Positions 22,976 to 35,800 of a stretch of 64,000 nt of DNA are shown one piece after another. The stretch is from the NCBI GenBank assembly GCA_013397435.1, contig VZRG01002336.1, positions 1 through 64,000 of the forward strand, given 5' to 3'. A program made the translations under genes and the position numbers. Source of the DNA: Erythrocercus mccallii. Its lineage: Eukaryota > Chordata > Aves > Passeriformes > Dicruridae. The notes below the pieces were generated by a model that worked only from the letters and a program-made list of their open reading frames with translations, did no database searches and was not told the DNA's origin. Every line of letters begins with the position of its first letter. Position 1 is the stretch's first letter.

Positions 22976-25900
22976 TGTGTGTTTTGTTTCTTTTCTCTGC
23001 CATGAGCTGGTTCAAACATACGGAACCTCCCAGGACCAGGTTCCTAACCTCAGTTAGTGTGATTCATCTTGCTTGGCTTCCTTTACTCCAACTTTATCTG
23101 CAGCTACAGACCTTGCTGTGGTGGATTTAGACAAGATCAAGGTCATGAAAGTCCAGTAGCTCAGAGTAGTACATATGCACGAGTCCTGGAGGATTGCTAG
23201 TCTACTCTGAAAACTCTCCCCAAAGTCTTCTGCCCTCTGGAACTCATCTTGAAATTTGTCATGGCTTGGCACCCGTGGCTGCTTGTTAGAATAGACCAGA
23301 GAGGAGACAGAGTGGGCTTTACAGGCTGGCCTGCCTACAAGAGCTGAGGACTGAACTCTTGCTGATGACAGTGCGGCACCTGGAGTTCCTATGATTCACT
23401 TGAAAGCATCAAAGAGATCGTGAAAGATGAGTCTTCTTTTCACATAGACAAGTTCTAAAGTCATGATGTTTGGGAAGGGCTCTAAGGTAAGCCTAAGCTC
23501 AGGTAGAATGATTCCCTCTGTTTCTACTCCAGCAGACATTTAGACATTTCTCCATGTCTCATTTTCCCAATGTGTTAATGTGGTGACTGCCTTGGCAGTC
23601 TTTCACTCCCAAGCTCTGTAACAGCAGCATGCAGCACTTTTCAAAAATGGTTTAAAAAACATTTTCCTTCTCATCAGTCAGGAGGGGTGATAGCAAGGTC
23701 TTGTTCATATCTTTTTTCACAGACAAGCATCAGATGCTGGAATGAGTCTGCTTTTTATATCACGTGCTGGAAGAGTGGCCATCACAGCTCATGATGATGA
23801 TGGTGTTCAATGAAATCTTTTCCAGCAAGTGTGGAACTATGAAACACAGCTCTGCTGAAACTTATTCTTCCTTCTCTGTCCCTCCATCCCAGTATTTATG
23901 ACCTAGATCTTCAATGATATGCAATAAACAATGAGTATTTTGTGTATAAAACTCTCAAGTGAGATGAAAGTTCTGATTTTTCTGTTCACTGTAGCAGAAG
24001 AATCAGAAGAGGTTTTGAATTTAAGTTTGCTATATGTCTGCACTCTGCAGTCAGTTAACTTATCTGATGTAAGTTAAATTTGTGTGCAGAGTCTTGAAGG
24101 GAAGAAGGGGATAAAGACAGGTTGATTTTCAGAGATGACAGGTCCTCTTTGACTGACAACAAATTTCAAGGTAGGTGACATTGAAAGTCTGCCATAGCCA
24201 AAAATAAGCCAGTTGAAAGTCAAATTTGCAAACTTCTAGGTTGCCCTATTGTGCTAACCCACTTCAGACCTGTGGTCACCTTCAAAGGATGTTGGCCTTT
24301 TCTTTATTCTTGTCTTCTGAACAACCTGCTGTTTGACTTCATTTCCTTTCTGTCTCTATTTTTAATTTCCCTGTCTTGGAATACCAGATCATTCTGCTAA
24401 CAAATCTTTTAAGATTTTTCTTCATACTCTAAAATGGACAATTCTCTGTTGAGAGGATAATAATTCTCTCTCTCCCAGAGAAGCTCCATCTTTCAACAGT
24501 GCCCAAATGCACATGTGTAATTATAGGATCAGATATGCATGACAACCACATGATTTTTCCTCTCAGCAGACAGTTTGTCACCGGAGATGTGGTATGGCTC
24601 ACCATGTCTGCATCCCTAATAGAAATGTCACTCACTGTAACTCTTTTGTGGAAATGACAAACTGTTGGCCACACCTCTGCTAAGTCAGTAGATACTCAAA
24701 GCTGACAGAAAATCACAAGGCAAATTTTAGCCTTTTTTTCTAGTTCCTTCTTTGCACAGCGCAAATGCTCAGAACTTTAACATTACTAAGAAGCTATGTA
24801 TGTTAATACCTTTCCTTGATACTGTATTTGTTTAAATTATAGCCATGCCTACTTAAGGTTACAACCTTCATCACCAATTTCCTCATGTGGTAATGAGAAA
24901 ATTGCCATCATTATGGAACAGAAAGATGTAATTTTAAAAACCAGATCTTGGAGGGGAAGAGTTATGGACTTTAAATGAACAATATGTTCTGTTGCTCTGT
25001 GCTTCTTTCCCTAAAGAATAATTCCTTATGTTGAAGAGACTCAGTCTGGGTTTATACATGATCAAGTAATCTCATCACAACTCTATCTTACATTTCCTTG
25101 TTTTCTATCCTGTCAGCTTCCCTTGTCACTAGTGTGAGCTTTTCCAGATGATAATCCTTTTCCCACATTCCGATACTGCTGTGCCTATTTACATATCTGT
25201 AAAATTAAATCATAGCAAATTATCAAGTGCAAGACAACTTTAGTGCAGTGTAAGCTTCTGGGAGGGTCAGTCATAGACAACAACTCACAATATCAGGTAT
25301 CTTAGAAATAGCAAATAAATCCACTGAACCCCCATTTTGTATTTAATCTCACATTCTCACCTAACTACTGATGATGGCTGGCTTTAGGGTCTCATATTTT
25401 TGTAGGATTTGAAATGCATTACAGAAAATTCTTGTTTCCAGCATCTGTGTTTTACCCTCATTGAGGGACTTCAGCTCTCTCCCTCTCCTTCAGAACTGTT
25501 ATTTCTATTACATAATTACAGTTCAGGAGTGGCTTAAGGATCATGCTATTTGGTTGTATGTACAGTCACCAACTCAGCTTTCCCCTCCAAAGAGCATCCC
25601 CTTCATCTGTAACATCTCCCTCATTTGTCTCTTCTCTCTTCCCATTATTCATGGCTCACCTCATCTCTCTGGGACAATTATCTTATCCCCCTTAGTGGGG
25701 AAAGTAAAAATCCAGTTGGCTCATACTTCCTGGTACTGCTCAAGGCTGAGGAGGTTCACTTTTATTCCCAAGCTTTCCTCCTAGTGTTTTGTTTCTTGCT
25801 TTTATGTGTTTTCACTGACTGCTTAAGTAAACTTGTCCCGTAATGCTTGCTCCTTATGTACATTGTCATATGAAAGAGCAAAAGAAATAATATCCTGTAA

Positions 25901-28159
25901 AAGTTAATGTTGTAATTCTTTTTTGTTAGTGTTTTGCATTTCTGCAGTTCTGTTTGCATTTATGTGAAGTTCTGTATCTCTGTCTTCAGAAATGTTCATT
26001 GAAGGTTTATAGATTAAAAAAAGGAAAAAGAAAAAAAGGAAAGAAAAGTTACCTCACATTCAGGTAGTGAGAAGATAAATGAGGGAAATATAAAAAGAGG
26101 TTTTTTTCAACTTTCCCATCTTTTGCAGAACTTTGAAGCGTGTCTTTTGTTTATATCCAGAAACAGCAGATCATCAAGTGCTCCCATCTAGCTGATTACT
26201 GTGTAGCCTTACAAACTGGGAAATTGAAATAGGAATTCAGAGGGCTTTCCATAATGATACTTCTGAGTTCTCAAAAATAATTTAAGTGCAGCTGGAATGG
26301 TTTAAGTGATCACAAAGTGTGGCACTGTACTCACGTCTCTCATGCATGTTCTTCATCCTGTTGTGAAAGGTTTTTGCTATACACAAGGGACTGGAAGAAA
26401 GACATGTCCCTCAATATTAAATTATTATTCTCTCAACAGCCGTGAAAATATTCCCTAACTGCAGCTGACCCAGATCTGGAATCCTCCATCTCCTGTTTGC
26501 TGGTAATTAGTGCTATCTCGAAGCATCTGAGGAAGTGTACTGAACTTTTTCAGATCGGTCAGTCATTTTGGTTTTTATTTTGTTTTGGAGAGGGCTGGTA
26601 GGAGGTTAAGACCTTTTTCTCATGCTAGGAAAGCAAGGTACATGAGCTCTTATCTCCTATCATACATATAACCCCTCACAAACTATTCCTGAGTACACAA
26701 ACTTTGTAAAATTTTAACCTCTCTGAAATGTTTCCTCCTTTCTTACAGTAAAGAGGGGGTTTAGCATTGACCATGTAGAACTTCAACTGCAATCAGGTGG
26801 ATCAAGAAATGGGAAACAAGGGCTGGATTCCCAGCTGGTCTGAGTCAATCAAGGCTTGCGGAGTTCAGGGGGGCTGTGCTCTGGTCTGAAGGGGGTTGAA
26901 ACTCTAGTCTGACTGTAGTGGGGTACCATGGCATTGTGAAAAATAGCTATCGGTGAACTTCCTGGCCACAGAACATTCTCCCAAAGGAAGAACAACCTCT
27001 GGCCTATTGGCCTCCAGTCCATTATCTGATTGTTCAAGTGGAGCAAGTTAACACGAGCGTTGCACAATTTGATCGGATAAGTATTTGAAAGCCACAGTTG
27101 ATGCCGTGGCTTTTGTACTCAATTGCAAAACTTTATTTTGTATCTGTAACAAATGGAAAAAGAGGTCATATCTGCCATCTTCCTTCAATAGGCTGACCAG
27201 GAAACAGCCATCTCCTGCAGGCATTTTTCTTCATATATAAGCACAAAGGAGGCTTTGTGAGCCTTTCCCAAAGTGTCTCGAGTTGGCTGTGAGGTAAGAT
27301 GCATCCATCTAACAATTCCATCTTTATTTCACAGATGTTTGAAAAATGAAAAAACTCAAAACTTATTCTTCTCTTTTATGCAGTAAACATGGGAATAGCT
27401 GTTAAGGGCTACTCCCTATTTATAACATTTAAAATCAATTCCTAAATGTCTTCTTCATAACCAACAACCTTGAGAGAAACTGATCTAAATCTAGGAAATT
27501 CTTCTTTTACTTTATTAGACAATTTTTAAATTATTTTTATGTTCCTTATTGATTCAGGAACATTGATTCAGGAATATTCATCACACAATTTCATAATAGA
27601 AAAAATTACTCTATAATCTCTCAATAAGGTTTATGTCTAAGAAATTTAGAAAATCTCAGAAAAAAAAAAAATTCACTTATGTGTGCAGATTATGCAGTTC
27701 CAATCATAAGATTTTGAGGGCAGGGGCTTTTTTGGCTTTTGGGGTTTTTTGCATCAAAGGGAACAAGTGTGTCAGACAGTCTTACACATGAATTTGTAAC
27801 TTGGTGCTCTGGTATGCCAATGGTGTAATTGTCAGTGCATGCTTTGAGAGTTGATTTCAAAGGTCTTAAAAAGTTGATTTTAATAATTCATATTGATTCA
27901 GGAGGGGATGAAGATGCTTGACATGTTAAATTATTAGCATTTACTTTATGAACATGTTAATTACTGTATTTTTTAATGTTGTTAGCTTTTATAAACTAAG
28001 AGCATTCTTAAAGAGACATGAGTAGATTTGCAACATATTGGAAACGTGTTATATAAGCCAGGATTAGACATGTTTCTCTCTTTCTTTTCACTCCTCACTC
28101 TCCCATTTTATATTTCAGTAAGAATCTATTAATTTGTCTCTTGCACCTGAACATAAAGT
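22976..28159. other. Unique non-coding stretch up to the gap
   Basis: Mostly A+T-rich and featureless. An LTR-like block (about 26774-27149) and a TATATAAG box followed by a splice-donor-like GAG/GTAAGAT (27234-27300) are reported as leads only. No coding exon can be supported. Confidence 0.4.
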
Positions 28160-28835
28160 NNNNNNNNNNNNNNNNNNNNNNNNNNNNNNNNNNNNNNNNN
28201 NNNNNNNNNNNNNNNNNNNNNNNNNNNNNNNNNNNNNNNNNNNNNNNNNNNNNNNNNNNNNNNNNNNNNNNNNNNNNNNNNNNNNNNNNNNNNNNNNNNN
28301 NNNNNNNNNNNNNNNNNNNNNNNNNNNNNNNNNNNNNNNNNNNNNNNNNNNNNNNNNNNNNNNNNNNNNNNNNNNNNNNNNNNNNNNNNNNNNNNNNNNN
28401 NNNNNNNNNNNNNNNNNNNNNNNNNNNNNNNNNNNNNNNNNNNNNNNNNNNNNNNNNNNNNNNNNNNNNNNNNNNNNNNNNNNNNNNNNNNNNNNNNNNN
28501 NNNNNNNNNNNNNNNNNNNNNNNNNNNNNNNNNNNNNNNNNNNNNNNNNNNNNNNNNNNNNNNNNNNNNNNNNNNNNNNNNNNNNNNNNNNNNNNNNNNN
28601 NNNNNNNNNNNNNNNNNNNNNNNNNNNNNNNNNNNNNNNNNNNNNNNNNNNNNNNNNNNNNNNNNNNNNNNNNNNNNNNNNNNNNNNNNNNNNNNNNNNN
28701 NNNNNNNNNNNNNNNNNNNNNNNNNNNNNNNNNNNNNNNNNNNNNNNNNNNNNNNNNNNNNNNNNNNNNNNNNNNNNNNNNNNNNNNNNNNNNNNNNNNN
28801 NNNNNNNNNNNNNNNNNNNNNNNNNNNNNNNNNNN
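28160..28835. other. Assembly gap (676 N)
   Basis: A run of N with unknown sequence. The right edge is a (GGAGA)n array, so the gap probably reflects failure to assemble or size a longer G+A-rich repeat. Open frames drawn across it are meaningless. Confidence 0.99.
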
Positions 28836-28870
28836 GGAGAGGAGAGGAGAGGAGAGGAGAGGAGAGGAGA
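28836..28870 (+). repeat. (GGAGA)7 pentanucleotide array at gap edge
   Basis: Seven perfect GGAGA units directly follow the N run and stop at TAGTTTGG. The true array may extend into the gap. The strand is fully purine on the plus side. Confidence 0.95.
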
Positions 28871-29605
28871 TAGTTTGGTCATTCAGACTGCATTTATGTG
28901 TGATAATCCAGTCATGAGTGGTGTAGATTCCCCTACCTCCCCTCTCTGCTCTTATGGCCACAGTGATGATGCTTTTGGGTTTTTTTCAGTTAAAAGTGTC
29001 TGATTAACAGTGATGGCAAATGAGCAAGCAGAGTAAAACAATTTACAGACATGCTTTCCATCCTTTCCTCTGGAAAAAAAAATAGCTTAGCTTTACTCAG
29101 TCAGAGGTTTCTGTGCAGTAAAGCAAAAGGGAATTTACCTATGAGCAATGCAGCTTTGATATAACATCATGTCACAGGCCAGAGAACCAACCTTTTCCTA
29201 TATCTCTGGGACATTTCAGCCCCACCCAGACATTTTATTGGTACACACTATCTTGAGAAACCCTTATGGGACCAGCAGAGGTTGAAAACTTGCAGGGTGT
29301 ATTGAGTAAAAAGAGGCTGTGGCAAAGATAAGGCAATCAATAAATGAAAGTCTACTGATAGTGGCCAGAGACAGAAATGATGTAGCAGGATCTATATGTC
29401 GGTGCAGGAGATGGAGATAAGGGACAACATCAGACAGATGTCAAAAAAACATCTCAAATCAGGCTGGGGCACCTCACCCCCACCCTCAAAATGCCTGGCT
29501 CTTAAAGCTGCATTCCCAGAACTATCCTTAGAGGCAAGAAGCTCCAGAGGAAGACAGTAAGCTTTTGATAAGGTATTGATATGAATTTGGGGCTGGCAAT
29601 CAAGA
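28871..29605. other. Unique non-coding stretch
   Basis: No open frame or repeat of note between the gap-edge array and the next pentamer array. Confidence 0.5.
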
Positions 29606-29695
29606 TAGGCTAGGCTAGGCTAGGCTAGGCTAGACTAGGATAGGACAGGATAGGATAGGACAGGATAGGATACAACAGGATAAGATAGAACAGGA
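29606..29695 (+). repeat. (TAGGC)n/(TAGGA)n pentamer array
   Basis: Five TAGGC units pass through TAGAC into a mix of TAGGA, CAGGA and TACAA pentamers, decaying to AAGATAGAACAGGATATTT. It abuts the tail end of a minus-strand CR1, whose (CATAGAAT)n-like terminus may have seeded it. Confidence 0.93.
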
Positions 29696-29811
29696 TATTT
29701 CTGTTGTAAGGGACCTCCAGCAATCATCTAATCTGACTGCCAGACCATCTTAGGGGTACTGAAAATTAAAACAAATCATTAGGAGCAAAGACAATTATTA
29801 AGGGCAATACA
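29693..29811 (-). mobile_element. CR1 3' end, minus strand
   Basis: GTAAGGGACCTCCAGCAATCATCTAATCTGACTGCCAGACCATCTTAGG and the later ATTATTAAGGGCAAT match, in reverse complement, the last 120 bases of a CR1 type ending in a GGACCTACAGCAATCATCTAG-like motif. It is clearly diverged. Confidence 0.7.
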
Positions 29812-32800
29812 ATTAAATTACATCAAGATACATGATTTTGACCACTGGTAACTCACTGAGACTACTGAATTGTCCCCATGGACAAGGCAGGGGAGGATCT
29901 GTACTTAGAGGATGGATAGGAAAGGATGTACTCTGAAGGCAGAAATGAATCTGAGCTTTTTTTGTTCTTACTCCTCTTCAACCTATGTCAGCTGCTGAAG
30001 ACCGTTATTACAGGTACAGATTTCATTTAAGTCTGCAATGACCTTTCTATATGTTCATACTTTTTAGAGCAGACTTAACACAGAAAGAGCAATCACAGTT
30101 CTCGTTTGTCTGGAGATCTCCTTCCAAGTGCTCCTACACAGTGCCTGAGCAAGGTCTCTTAAATTGTGGTGGAAGCACTTAATTGTGTCATTAATTAAAA
30201 CTGGAGGAGTTGGGCAGCGAGGGGGAGAAAGAGGGGAGCAGCTTGGGAGTTTCAAATGGAAGGGTGATTTCTCAGTTGGACATTAGACATCGTCTTGAGG
30301 CTACACCTTCTAACGGCACGGCTGCACTCGAGTCTGGAACTTTCATCCCCATCTTTTGCAGTTTGAAAGCCTGAGGCTCTGAGACGTGTTTCTGCATATT
30401 CTATATCCTGGTCAGTCTTGCTGTATCATGCCATTTTTAGTCTGCAGGAGGGCTGAAAAGAGGAGGTGCTGAAAAGCCCAGGAAAGCAGAATTTCTAATT
30501 TCTTCAATCTAACCAAGAGACAGAAAATTTGCCAAAAAATGTTGTAGTATGATTTCTCAAGCTTTCAGAAATCTACTGAGTAACCCAGCAATTTCTAAAA
30601 TTCTGCAAAGCAGTTCAGATGATAAGCACCTTTTTGGTGCTTAAAAAAACAGCAAAAAACAGGTTTGGTTCTCCCTTGCTCTCTGCAAGCACAACTATAA
30701 TGGCTGCTCTATAAATATTTTACTTTTTTTTTTAAACTTTCAACCATTCTTATTAGTATTTAAAATATTTTTGTCTGAGTTTTATTTGGGGTTCTGGTAC
30801 ATAATAAAATCAGATATTGTGTTATCACCTGAGTCCAGGGCAATATGACAAGCACCAGGTCCCTTGAATGCTGCCTACATTTAAGATCCTTTTCATGGGG
30901 AGTATTTATTCTGCTTCTTGGACTCCGTAAGCTCCAAAACTTTTACAAAGTGATATTGCCTGATTCAATAACAAAATCTTAATAACCAAGTTTCCTTCTT
31001 GCTGGCTATGTCCTAGCAAGTACATCCTCAATTGAGGGCTTGTTAAGTCGGACTTTGTGCATTCCAGGTCAGTAAATCTGTACAAACCAAGACATGCTCT
31101 GTGTAGAAACCTCACCTAAGGAGGTTTTAGGCTGCCCAGGGCAATTTGGCATGAGTGGATTAATAGCTTTTCTGGTGGGTTTTTATTTCTCCAAGTTTTT
31201 TTGGGGTTTTTTAACCCAACACCTTTATTCTTGTTGTCATCTTATGAATGTTCTATAGGACATTTCTCACACACCTCGAGAAGCTTATGAGTCAGTATTT
31301 TTAAACTTAAAGTTAGGTTCCTGAAAAGATATCCATGAATATAAATTCTGTCACAGTTTGGGAAAGTGTTAAATATCCTGTGTCACCAAACTGGAGTTTT
31401 GAAATTTAATTAGCTCATAATATATAGCTACTTTCCATAACATTTCCAAGTTCTCTAAAAATATATAGAGGAAGAATGAAAATTCAGGACTCAGTAATAA
31501 AAAATGAAACTTTAAGTTGCCTAAATCTTCTACACCATCATTGCTGGTTTTGTTTTTGATGTATGTATATTTCTTCCTTTTCCTTAAAACTAAATTCTAC
31601 ATGAGGGCTTTCACAAACAATAAATATGAATTTTTATCCCTTTTCCCGATTTTTTTCATTATAGAGGTGCTCTCTCTCTATTAATGTTTTTCACATTTTG
31701 AATACAAAAAGAAATACTATGCCTAAAAGTTTTCAAAATGGGCACTGCAAATTCACAGCACATACACCAGTGCTGAAGTTTAAAGGAGGAGCTTCGACCT
31801 CAGGTGTGCTTATTTGCTTTTCAAATATAAGGAATTGCTTTGACTTTTGCTTTTGGTTTTGAAAAATTCTGGTTTCTTCTACAGCCTCATTCAAGAAATA
31901 TCTGTGCCCCAAACAACAGTTAATAAACATGTGCTTACTCTAGACCTGGTTTTAAATCACCACCAAATGAACAGAAACACATTATTGAAACCTGTATTAA
32001 ACATTGCTCCTGGGAAATATTCTGACCAGGAGCAGATTCAAATACACACTAAACTCATACACACCCTTTTTCAGACCATGTGTTGTATGTGAAATCATAA
32101 GTCCCTTTTCCTAAGCTCTTGGACATATGGGATGTAGAGCAAAAATTTTTAAATTTACATATGAAATAATGTGAAATGAGTAAACTTAAATTCACCACAG
32201 CCTTTAAATGAGAGGAAAAACTAATCTTAATCAATATGCTCTTTCATTCAGGTCCAAGAAACTCCTCCTGGAGCTTTTTCCTGGTTTGGATTTCTTATCA
32301 TTTTCTCCAGCTAGAGACTGAATGTCTGCACCATTCCACCATTGAAGTGAGATTCTCCGACTGGCTGGTAAGTATGAAAGAAAACACATTTTCATAATAT
32401 TACGAAATAACAAAATATTATTGAATATATGGAAAATAGTTGTAAGTATAATTAAAGAAAATTTATTGATTAGATAGATGTGCAGAGCTCCAGTGACCAT
32501 CAGGAGCTGCTGTAGATGATCTGGGTTTTTGCAGAGTCAAGGTGATGGATTTGAATCTATGTCTGGGTTGGCTTCAGTGTATTTTGGTGTCTTTAAATGC
32601 TGTCCTAAATATCAAGTAACTTCTGTCCCACAAAAAGCAGGTGGAAAATTCTTACCTAAGAGGCTTTTTTGCTCTCACTTACAACTGCAATTCCTCTTGT
32701 TTTGTTTAACCTGTCAGTTTTATTCTAATGGCAGCTGTTGATCTGGATCCTTGCCTCAGTAGATGTTTTTCTTTCCTTTTGGTCATTTTCTAAAAGAGAA

Positions 32801-35800
32801 TAAATCTGCTAAGTCCTGTAAGGTACAGGGAAGTCATGGGTGCCCTTAAAATGAAGAAGCAATAGTTACCCCAAGAAAACACTCCTACGGAAAAACACAA
32901 AGTAAGATTTAATTGAAAATTATGAACCTTTCCTTTGAGTGCAATGTAACAAGTGTCTAGTACACAGGCCTCCTTTCCACAAGAAGAGACATCTGAAAGG
33001 TAGGTATAATCCTCCAAAGAGTGGATTTATTACAGTTTGTCTAGAAAAAGTACAGAGATAGAAATTGATTTGTAAAGAACCATTTGGCTTTTAAACCCCA
33101 CAAAACATTTACAGAAAAGAAAACTTCTAATGCAGATGTTTTCAGATATGTATCTTGTCTGCCTATAAGTTTTTCAAAATCATTTATAGGGTTTATTACT
33201 TAGCAGTAGCAAGAACTTTTGACACTTTCACTTTTTTTTTCTTCTGGGGGGAATATGGTGGTTGTCAGTCCTTTTGTTTCATAATGTAATTTTGAACTAT
33301 GTTTTTTTCTCAGATCATTGCCTTTACAGCTAACTCTTTGTTGCTTACAAGTGTTAGATACATTTACTTGTGCAAGTAGGCTCTGGGTTCAGGATGGGGT
33401 CAGCAGACCTTAGCTGTGCTGATAAATGCGGGGTTTTGCCTATGAATGGGATTATGGGAACAAAACCCCAGGTACAGACCTGTACAGCGCAGCTTTGGCA
33501 GCCTGTGCTCTGGGTAACTCTGCAAAGATGGGATCTGCTGGGGCTTCTCTTTGTGTGTGTTTGCACAAGTGAAACACTATGGATCATACTTGCAAAGCCT
33601 TTTATTTTTCTCCCCCTCCCGGAAAGCCATATCTCTATCTTCTGCATCAATCTCTCCCTACACTGAGACAGTAAAGTTAGGACACAGGATGGCTTTGTCT
33701 GCAGGAGCACATTCAGACTAGTCTTCCAGACTAATTTTCTACTTGGGTTACTTTCCTAATTATAATTTGTGTTCTCATCATGATGTGGAAGAGTACATTT
33801 TAAATGAGCTTGCAATACACAGCGTAGAATACCAACTTCATAGCACTGTACATAACCTAGAATATCAGTTTTAAATTTGTTATAATGCAAATGCCATAAT
33901 AATTGCAAGTTTTCAACACTGTGATCTACTTTTTTCCCCAGCTACTTGTAAACTGAAGGTTCAAGTTTCATTTTCCCACTCCATATGTAAGAGCATTGGA
34001 GCAGGATGTTGATCTAACTCCTTATATGGATCGTGTTCCAAAACACTATTAAATATGTGGAAAGGGAAAAAAAAACCCACATTAATTATGCCCTCTTTAG
34101 CCCTCTTATGCTTGCTAATAGGTTTTTAATTGACTGTTTGGGGTTTTTTACTGATAACCACAAAAAAGTGTTTCATTCTCTGACTTAATATTAGAACCAT
34201 TTTCTGGGAATGGAGAACTAATTTTTTATTGAGTGATAGCAATAAGATGCTTGGTTCTGTCAAGACTAGAAGAAGGAAAAGGCAACTCTGACTTAGCCAC
34301 CTCCTCCTTGGGAACTGTCTCATGCAAAATTTTTCAGGCAAGTCTTATTCTGTTGAGTCCATTGAGAGACACTTTGAAAGAGCAGAACCATGCACAAAAG
34401 CATGTGTACAGGGAAAAAAGAGTTATATATATTGTTTACAAATTAATTTGGGCACCTTACTTAGCCTGATTTACCTTATCATAGCTTCTACCTACAGATA
34501 CTACAGTAAGCCAGGATTTTATAATAAAATTGTTCATGTTGCCTTTGAGAGTGGTCACAGTAAAGCCAGATTGTTTCCTACCCTAAGGAATCATATCCTG
34601 CTGTTGTCACAGCAGGATAAAGGACAGTACCATCTGACAGAGAGAAGGAGCTCAGTTTCCATGTCTCCCTGGTGCCACTTTGCAATCTGTTGAATTGGGA
34701 TTACATGTTTGGATCTGGTTAGTCCCTGAATGCTGATTTAGATCTCACCCTTTGTAGCCTTGTAGGAAAACATGACGATGCTGCCCTGGTGGGTAATAGT
34801 TATAGATCATTAGTTGCACAGCTAATTCACTGTGAAAATGTATGATAGCACAAACACTCCTTGCTTGTCCCAGTGCAGACATAGTCATTTGAGGGTCTTT
34901 GCATGAACATTTTCCAGTGAGATATAGATGTTCTGGATTGTGTTATGAAAAACTTGAATGTTTTGGATCTTTGTGCACCCCAAGAACAGCTATCTTCCCC
35001 ACAGTTGTGAGAGGGATGTTCTCTACATTGCAGAGGGCACAGGAGAAGGATGGTGGAACATCTTCCCAGCCTGCCCACTTTGGGTGTGGCAGGAGGAACA
35101 ACCAGTGTTGGGGATCCACTGCTCTCCAAGGGAAAACAGAAAGAAATTTGTCCGTTCATCTCTCAGTAGTCACAGGATTCTTCCCCTCATCCAGGCTACC
35201 AAAAACCACCCAGCTCATGCTAGGAACAGACTTGTCCGAGGAAGAGCAGGGCAGAACAGGGGGATGCAATGGTCCCCAGAAAAGTGCAGCTCAGCGCTTC
35301 AAGCATGTCCCCAGACTTGAGCAGCTGAGCTCTGGAAATCACTTTGACGTAAATCTCTCAGCCACGTTTTTGTCTGAAACAAATGGTGCATAAAGGAAAT
35401 GCAAAATTGTTTGGTGGACAGGATTATCTGTGTGTTTACTGCTCTCAGCACTTTTCTTTTGTCTTTTGACTGTGTAGCTCCCACTGGTGTGAATAGCTGA
35501 GCATGAAGTGAAACTGCTGAACACAAGCAGGGTGTGGGAGAGCTCTCCCTTTAAACCTATGACAGCTCTGCATTCATGATTGCAGGAAATGTCAAGTTAG
35601 AAGAATTACTAGCAGTACAAAGTAATTATTTTTCATTTTCCAAGGTTGTCTGTTCAGTATTAACCCAAATGTAAATTTTCTATAATTCTGCATCATTATT
35701 ATACCCACCCCCCCGATTTCATTTACTTATTACTTATTTATTACTTTTTCATTTATTTATATATTACTTTCATTTCCAGTTACTATTTTACATGTGCACC

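Noticed and set aside
28095..29003. Four long frames of 255-289 codons
   Set aside because: They are mostly N read as unknown residues across the assembly gap.
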